Assembly: GCA_945892985.1 (NCBI GenBank)
Contig: CAMDDU010000079.1
Location: forward strand, 1-13,078
DNA length: 13,078 nt
Direction: 5' to 3'
Source of the DNA: CAITSH01 sp945892985
GTDB lineage: Bacteria > Pseudomonadota > Gammaproteobacteria > Burkholderiales > SG8-39
Every line of letters begins with the position of its first letter. The first letter of the stretch is position 1. Below, in pieces: positions 8,848 through 13,078 of the stretch. The position numbers and the translations under genes are program-made. A model generated the notes under the pieces. The model was not told the origin of the DNA and did not search any database. It saw only the letters and a program-made list of their open reading frames with translations.

Positions 8848-9713
8848 GTTTTTTCCTGTGCGGCGTTGACGGCGCCAATCAGCGCGCGCCCCAGTACCGT
8901 CGCAGCGATGCGCTTGCGGTACCAGGTTGGATAAAACGGGTCGTCCATCACGTCGATGGCGTCGAGGGCCGCCGCCGCGCCTTGCAGCAGCGCGGGGGTG
9001 GGGCTTTTGCCGGAGAGGGATTGTTCGGCGGATGCGAGGCGTAGTGGAGTCGGTGCGACGCCGGAAATGGTCAGTGATACGCGGGCGATGTTTCCAGCGG
9101 TGTCGAGCGCGACCAGTGCCGCTGCGGCCGCAATCGAAAAGTCGCCATGCCGGCGTGCAAACTCGGCAAAGCCGGCACCGTGCTTGGCCGGCCATTTCGG
9201 TAAGCGTATCGCCACCAGCATTTCATCGGCTTCGATATTGGGTGTCATCATCGCGAGCGGGAAATCGGCCATGGCGATGACGCGCAGTCCGCGCCGGCTT
9301 TGCACCGTCAGCGTGGCGTCGCAGGCCATGGCTACGGCGGGAATCTCGGCTGTCGGGTCAAGGTGGCACAGGCTGCCACCCACGGTGCCCCAGTTGCGCG
9401 TTTGCTGGTGACCGACATGGGCGATGGCCTGGGTAAGCAGCGGCAGGTGTTGCGCGATAAGCGCCGAACGTTCAATGTCGCGCTGGCGCGTCATCGCGCC
9501 GATAATGATGGCGTCGGGCTCCTCGCTGATGCCGGCGAGTGCCGGGATACGGCCGATGTCGATCAGGTGCTCGGGGCTGGCAAGACGCAGGTTGAGCATG
9601 GCCATCAACGACTGGCCGCCGGCGAGGATGCGCGCGTTCGGTTGCGCCGCCAGGAGTTCGAGTGCCTGGCCGACGCTGTCAGGCCGGTGATAGGTAAAAG
9701 GTGAAGGTTTCAT
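8844..9713 (-). CDS. CoxM-type FAD-binding subunit of molybdenum hydroxylase
   Basis: A 289-aa medium subunit of the xanthine dehydrogenase/CO dehydrogenase family. It binds FAD through ILAGGQSLMAMLNLRLA (29-45) and NWGTVGGSLCHLDPTAEIPA (107-126) and has the C-terminal CODH flavoprotein-like domain (SLTISGVAPTPLRL). It takes electrons from the 2Fe-2S subunit and hands them to an external acceptor. Length and ends fit the family. The stop overlaps the next start by 4 bases, and the gene begins 14 bases after the acetamidase stop, so it belongs to the same transcript. No close Shine-Dalgarno is apparent (only GAGA near the start). Confidence 0.93.
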
Positions 9714-9727
9714 CCGGTCTCTAGTCC

Positions 9728-10675
9728 CTAAGCTTTGGCTTTGTCGAGCAGCGCGCGCGGGAACATCGCGTGCACGCCCTTGTTGCCATCGACGATTTGC
9801 GTGACGTGCAGGTCGCAGGCGAGGCTGCAGCTGACGTAGGCATCAAGAGGCTTCCAGCCTTTGAGTTCAACCAGCCAGGCAATCATTTCGCGCAGCGCCT
9901 GCTTGGCCGCGTCATCCAGGTCCTGGTCCATGCCCATGGCGATGTAGTGGGTGGGCGTGATGGCGCGCGGGAAGCGCAGGCCGGTAGCCTTGTGCAGGAT
10001 CAGAGTGAAGGTGCCCTGCAGCGCGGTCTCGAGTGCCGTCAGGCAAACCTCGCCGTCGCCCTGCACGCCATGGCCGTCACCGACCGAGAACAGCGCGCCT
10101 GGCACCTGTACCGGCAGGAACAGGGTGCTGCCGGCGGTGAGTTCCTTGTTGTCCATGTTGCCGCCGTATTCGCGCGGCTCTATCGAGGACACCATGCCGT
10201 ACTCGGGGCGAGGCGCCACCGCCATGATGCCGAAAAACGGCTTGAGCGGAACGGTCAGGCCCCAAGGTAGCAAGGCCTCGCGCTTTTTGATGTCGATGGG
10301 AATGTTGAGGATCTGCAGCGTGCGAAAGTCTTCGGCGAGACCGCCGCGCAGCGGGCGCACGGCGTTATAGCCCCAGTCCTGGCGAAACTCCACCGACTCG
10401 ATGCGCAGCTCCAGGGTGTCACCCGGTTCGGCGTCTTCGACCCACACCGGGCCGGTGATGATATGCGGGCCCATTTGCGGCTTGCAGGTGTCCATGATGG
10501 CGGTGTGCTCCGGCAGCACATTCACCGCCTGCTTTGACTCTTCCTTTGAGCCGCTCAGCGTGTCTATGGTGATGCGGTCGCCAGACTTGACGCGCATTAC
10601 GGGCGGCAGGGCCGCGGAAAAATGTCCCCAGTGGATGGTCTCGGGGGTTGCGCCCAGCGTGTGATGTGTGCTCAT
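9728..10675 (-). CDS. Acetamidase/formamidase family protein
   Basis: A 315-aa member of the FmdA/AmdA family, which hydrolyses formamide, acetamide or other short amides to the acid and ammonia in the cytoplasm. Family hallmarks are MGPHIITGPVWVEDAEPGD (68-86), GGNMDNKEL (171-179), SVGDGHGVQGDGEV (197-210, with the conserved D/H/Q/E cluster) and the C-terminal AYVSCSLACDLHVTQIVD (279-296). The start at 10675 has CGGAAC about 7 bases upstream. It lies 29 bases after the NMT1-like gene and 14 before the Mo-hydroxylase FAD gene. Being embedded with a hydroxylase suggests the real substrate is an amide released from a larger nitrogenous compound. Members of this family differ in substrate, so the exact amide is not known. 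Confidence 0.9.
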   Translation of the reverse strand: MSTHHTLGATPETIHWGHFSAALPPVMRVKSGDRITIDTLSGSKEESKQAVNVLPEHTAIMDTCKPQMGPHIITGPVWVEDAEPGDTLELRIESVEFRQDWGYNAVRPLRGGLAEDFRTLQILNIPIDIKKREALLPWGLTVPLKPFFGIMAVAPRPEYGMVSSIEPREYGGNMDNKELTAGSTLFLPVQVPGALFSVGDGHGVQGDGEVCLTALETALQGTFTLILHKATGLRFPRAITPTHYIAMGMDQDLDDAAKQALREMIAWLVELKGWKPLDAYVSCSLACDLHVTQIVDGNKGVHAMFPRALLDKAKA

Positions 10676-10704
10676 GGATTGTTCCGTTATTGTTTTGTTA
10701 AGGC

Positions 10705-11760
10705 TTACTTGGTGAAAATCATCCGCTCGGGTTTGGGCGGCATGAAGCCTGCATTGAACATCAAATCCGGATTCGGTGATTGCTTCAGGCCGAAGGCAGA
10801 GACGATTTCGCGCACCATGCGATCGATATTGGCCTTTTCCGCGCCGCCTATGCCATTGGCCTTGGCGGTGGGCGTGGCGATGGATACCTGCAGCGCGAGG
10901 CGCAGGCGGCGCTTTTCCACCTCAACGTCGATCAGCGGCTCGCGGTCCTTCACAAACTTGATCGCGGCATCCGGGTCGGCAATCACCTCCTTGGCGCCGC
11001 GCGTGAAGGCGCGCAGGAATCCGGCCACCGCCTTGGGGTTTGCATCGATCAGCGCCTGGCTGGCGATGATGGCGTTACCGTACATTTTCACGCCGTAATC
11101 GACAAACTGCATGGACGCGATTTCGTCGTCCTTTATCCCTCGTGCGTTGAGGTTCATTAGGCTGGTGAAATAATAACCGGTTATCGCATCAACTTCGCCT
11201 TTGATCAGCATGGTTTCTCTTAGCGCTGGGTCCATAGTCTTCCAGGTCAGCTTGCCGGCATCAAGGTTATTGGCCTTGGTGAAAAGTGAAAAAAGTTTGC
11301 GGCCCGGGTCAAATACCGGCGCGCCCATGTTCTTGCCTTCGAGGTCGACTGGCTTGCTGATGTTCGATTTTTTCAGCGAGAACACCGTTAGCGGCGCCTG
11401 CTCGTAAACAACGTAGACCGCTTGTAACTTTCGCGAACTGGTGTTCTGGTTGTTCGCGATAAATTCGATCATCGTACCTAGGTCGGCAAAACCCATGTCA
11501 TAGGCGCCTGAGGCTAGGCGGTTGACTGTGGTGCCTGAGCCAGCGCCAGCGTCTATGGTCACGTCTAGGCCTTCCTGCGCGAAATAACCCTTGGCGAGGG
11601 GGAGTAGAAACAGCGACGAAGGCCCTTCAAAACGCCAGTCGAGCGCGAACTTTATTTTCACAGGCGCGGCTTGCGCGAAGGCACCTGTACTGGCGACGCT
11701 GAGGCATAGGGCCGCAGTCGCGACGGCGAGCAGGCGGCGAATGGAAAGGGAATGGCTCAT
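10705..11760 (-). CDS. NMT1/THI5-like (SsuA-type) ABC transporter substrate-binding protein
   Basis: A 351-aa periplasmic binding protein. The signal peptide runs to about residue 29-30 (SIRRLLAVATAALCLSVAS core, cleavage after AFA or AFAQ). The mature start VKIKFALDW, then LAKGYFAQEGLDVTIDAGAGSGT and ASGAYDMGFADLGTM, follow the NMT1/THI5/SsuA pattern. Relatives bind thiamin pyrimidine precursors, sulfonates, nitrate, taurine or aromatic acids. The ABC permease and ATPase that normally accompany it are absent from the window. It starts 71 bases after the Bug gene, and the acetamidase follows by 29 bases. The context suggests it captures the compound processed by the Mo hydroxylase and amidase. 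Ligand identity is uncertain. Confidence 0.87.
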   Translation of the reverse strand: MSHSLSIRRLLAVATAALCLSVASTGAFAQAAPVKIKFALDWRFEGPSSLFLLPLAKGYFAQEGLDVTIDAGAGSGTTVNRLASGAYDMGFADLGTMIEFIANNQNTSSRKLQAVYVVYEQAPLTVFSLKKSNISKPVDLEGKNMGAPVFDPGRKLFSLFTKANNLDAGKLTWKTMDPALRETMLIKGEVDAITGYYFTSLMNLNARGIKDDEIASMQFVDYGVKMYGNAIIASQALIDANPKAVAGFLRAFTRGAKEVIADPDAAIKFVKDREPLIDVEVEKRRLRLALQVSIATPTAKANGIGGAEKANIDRMVREIVSAFGLKQSPNPDLMFNAGFMPPKPERMIFTK

Positions 11761-11819
11761 GGTGGGTTCAACCTTGTAGTAATGGAAGGAAGCTTGTTAA
11801 ACGAAGAGGCGGTGATTAA

Positions 11820-11846
11820 CCCGGTGTGATGCTAGCCGGGTGTGAT
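11820..11846. repeat. Short tandem duplication at the 3' end of the Bug gene
   Basis: Read on the minus strand, GCATCACACC(C)GG occurs twice with only a few bases between. The first copy encodes the final ITPG before TAG. The second copy lies just after that stop and would read ATC-ACA-CCG-GGT-TAA, again ITPG-stop, in another frame. This looks like a recent slippage duplication at the gene end. Confidence 0.6.
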
Positions 11847-12827
11847 GCCGACGCGCGGGCCGATCTGGCGCCAGGCGGCGATTTCCGACTGTATGGCCTG
11901 GGCGAATTCCTCGGCGGTGCCGCTGCCCGGAAGGATGCTGCGGTTTTGCAGTTCTGTCCGGAACGATTCGGACTGCAGGATCGCCGCTACGGCTTCTCCC
12001 AGCTTGGCCGTGATGGCGGCAGGAGTCTTTGCCGGTGCCAGCAGGCCTATCCAGCCCGAGGCAAGCAGGTCGGGCAGGCCGGCCTCGGCCATGGTCGGAA
12101 TCTGGCTGGCATTGGGCAGGCGCTGCGCCGAGGTGACCGCCAGTGGCCGCAGCCGGCCGGCGCTTATCAGTGCCAACATGGTCGCCGGTGCATCGAAGGT
12201 GTACTGCACCTCACCGCCGAGCAGGCCTGTCAGCGAGGGGCCGCTGCCCTTGTATGGAATGTGCACGGCGTTGATGCCGGCCTTGAGCTTGAAATCCTCG
12301 CCGATCAGGTGGTTCATGCTGTTGTTACCAAATGAGGAGTAGCTGAGCTTACCCGGATTCGCTTTTGCGTAGGCGATCAGCTCGCCGAGCGAGGAGGTGG
12401 GCGAACTGGCCAAGGTGGCAAGGATAAAAGGCCACTTGGCCAACTGCGCGACGGGCTTGAAGTCGCGCACCGGGTCGTAGGGCAGCGCCTTGATGGTTGC
12501 CGGGGCCACCGAAATTTCCGAGGAGGCGGCCACAAGCAGCATGTAGCCGTCGGGTTCCGCGCGTGCGACCGCGGTCGCGCCGATGGCGCCACTGGCTCCG
12601 GCCCGGTTATCGACGAGCACAGCCTGCCCCAGGCTTTTGGACAGGCGGTCCGCCAGCAGCCTCGCTACGGTGTCGGCGCCGCCTCCCGGCGGATAACCGA
12701 CGATGAGGCGGATCGGTCGCGATGGCCAGTCGGTGGACTGCGCCATGCCGGCGCCAGGCAGCAGCGCGCTCCCAACGCAGGCGATTGCTAGGGTACTAAG
12801 TATTCTGCGCGCTGCGATCAACCCCAT
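11832..12827 (-). CDS. Bug/TctC-family tripartite tricarboxylate transporter substrate-binding protein
   Basis: A 331-aa periplasmic binding protein of the Bug (TctC) family, greatly expanded in Burkholderiales. The signal peptide has RR, a hydrophobic core (ILSTLAIACVGSALL) and cleavage near GMAQ (27-30). Family motifs are WPSRPIRLIVGYPPGGGADTVA (34-55), VDNRAGASGAIGATAVARAEPDGY (72-95), NPGKLSYSSFGNNSMNHL (157-174) and HIPYKGSGPSLTGLLGGEVQ (189-208). The start at 12827 is chosen because AGGAG and GGGAG lie just upstream and the signal peptide begins there. The open frame extends further but codes nothing recognisable. No TctA or TctB membrane gene is present. It appears to head the six-gene catabolic operon and sits 21 bases downstream of a 22-bp palindrome. 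Ligands of this family are mostly carboxylates and amides; this one is not known. Confidence 0.92.
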   Translation of the reverse strand: MGLIAARRILSTLAIACVGSALLPGAGMAQSTDWPSRPIRLIVGYPPGGGADTVARLLADRLSKSLGQAVLVDNRAGASGAIGATAVARAEPDGYMLLVAASSEISVAPATIKALPYDPVRDFKPVAQLAKWPFILATLASSPTSSLGELIAYAKANPGKLSYSSFGNNSMNHLIGEDFKLKAGINAVHIPYKGSGPSLTGLLGGEVQYTFDAPATMLALISAGRLRPLAVTSAQRLPNASQIPTMAEAGLPDLLASGWIGLLAPAKTPAAITAKLGEAVAAILQSESFRTELQNRSILPGSGTAEEFAQAIQSEIAAWRQIGPRVGITPG

Positions 12828-12935
12828 GCTCCCGCTCCTGGCAAGAACCGCGTCCCGTACGGGACGCGGAATATCGTTAGTGTCCTGTCTATTCCGAAGT
12901 GCAAAACAGGCGGAAGAACCTCTGTGCTTACCTAG
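12828..12935 (-). promoter_or_regulatory. Upstream control region of the Bug/Mo-hydroxylase operon
   Basis: These 108 bases lie between the operon start and the IS5 left end and hold the probable promoter, read on the minus strand. The ribosome site (AGGAG/GGGAG, complement within 12830-12839) is strong. A TTGCAC at about 12898-12903 (minus strand) is a possible -35, but no good -10 follows at 17 bases. A weak CCTGT/ACAGG inverted pair (12884-12888 and 12905-12909) surrounds it. The main feature is the palindrome listed separately. Confidence 0.5.
12848..12869. promoter_or_regulatory. 22-bp perfect palindrome, likely operator
   Basis: The half-site CCGCGTCCCGT (12848-12858) is followed directly by its exact complement ACGGGACGCGG (12859-12869). 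It lies 21 bases upstream of the ATG at 12827, between the ribosome site and any upstream promoter. A gapless dyad of this length in that position fits a repressor or activator dimer site. It could also fold as an mRNA leader hairpin. No regulator gene is present in the window. Confidence 0.6.
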
Positions 12936-13078
12936 GGAAACACTGAACAAGTCCGCGCGTCTGTTGTCATATAGCGAGACGCAAACGGGAGGGTTGAGAA
13001 TGAAACAAATGACGCTGGCGGCGGCGAAAGGATTCGAGGTACATGGAAGAGCAACGCGCAAAGCGGCGTTTCTGGCGC
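12936..13078 (+). mobile_element. Left end of an IS5-family insertion sequence (continues past window)
   Basis: The bases from 12936 read GGAAACACTGAACAAGTCC, close to the terminal repeats of IS5-family elements, which often end in CTGAACAAGTCC or CTGAATAAGTCC. They are preceded by CTAG (12932-12935), the kind of 4-base site IS5 relatives duplicate on insertion. The transposase start follows at 13000. The right end and second target copy are outside the window, so boundaries are provisional. Confidence 0.65.
13000..13078 (+). CDS. IS5-family transposase, N-terminal fragment (3' end outside window)
   Basis: An ATG at 13000 with a strong ribosome site GGGAGGG (12987-12993) opens 26 codons reaching the window edge. 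They begin MKQMTLAAAKGFEVHGRATR and continue KAAFLA. The MKQMT-LA opening followed by the R-x-TRK/R-xx-FL pattern is the usual start of IS5-group transposases, which continue into a VPW-like motif beyond this point. It is read away from the Bug operon. Only the N-terminal tip is visible, so intactness cannot be judged. Confidence 0.75.
   Translation, partial: MKQMTLAAAKGFEVHGRATRKAAFLA

Noticed and set aside
12828..13061. N-terminal extension of the Bug gene to 13061
   Set aside because: It would precede the signal peptide, run through the palindrome and enter the IS5 transposase region; a strong ribosome site supports 12827.

Overview
The window is GC-rich bacterial DNA with dense, mostly overlapping genes. 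A Bug/TctC-type solute-binding protein, an NMT1/THI5-type binding protein, a CoxMSL-type molybdenum hydroxylase and IS30 and IS5 sequences together suggest a betaproteobacterium, probably Burkholderiales. This is inferred from gene content only; there is no rRNA or other phylogenetic marker. No tRNA, rRNA or CRISPR array was seen.

Layout. (1) Positions 1-138 are the 3' end of an IS30-family transposase, which enters from the left. (2) From 186 to 5944 lies a carbon/redox block. A hydroxyacid-oxoacid transhydrogenase (HOT, ADHFE1-like) on the minus strand is divergent from a plus-strand trio: a 974-aa FAD/4Fe-4S D-2-hydroxyacid dehydrogenase, a TauE/SafE membrane exporter and an exported ankyrin-repeat protein. 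The trio genes overlap by 8 and 4 bases, so they are very likely one operon. (3) A 15-bp perfect hairpin (5920-5957) closes this trio where it converges with the next block. (4) From 12827 down to 5969 runs a six-gene minus-strand operon: Bug/TctC binding protein, NMT1-like binding protein, acetamidase/formamidase, then the FAD, 2Fe-2S and molybdopterin subunits of a xanthine-dehydrogenase/CoxMSL-type hydroxylase. (5) Upstream of that operon are a 22-bp perfect palindrome (12848-12869), then the left end of an IS5-family element (about 12936) and the first 26 codons of its transposase.

How the genes may work together. HOT is known to oxidise 4-hydroxybutyrate to succinic semialdehyde while reducing 2-oxoglutarate to D-2-hydroxyglutarate. 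A FAD/Fe-S D-2-hydroxyacid dehydrogenase next door could reoxidise that product. The pair would then be a cofactor-independent 4-hydroxyacid oxidation cycle that passes electrons to the respiratory chain, with the TauE protein moving a related anion. The minus-strand operon looks like capture (two periplasmic binding proteins), hydroxylation (Mo enzyme) and amide hydrolysis (acetamidase/formamidase) of a nitrogenous, perhaps heterocyclic, compound. The substrate cannot be read from the sequence. The block is bounded by insertion sequences on both sides, consistent with an accessory catabolic region.
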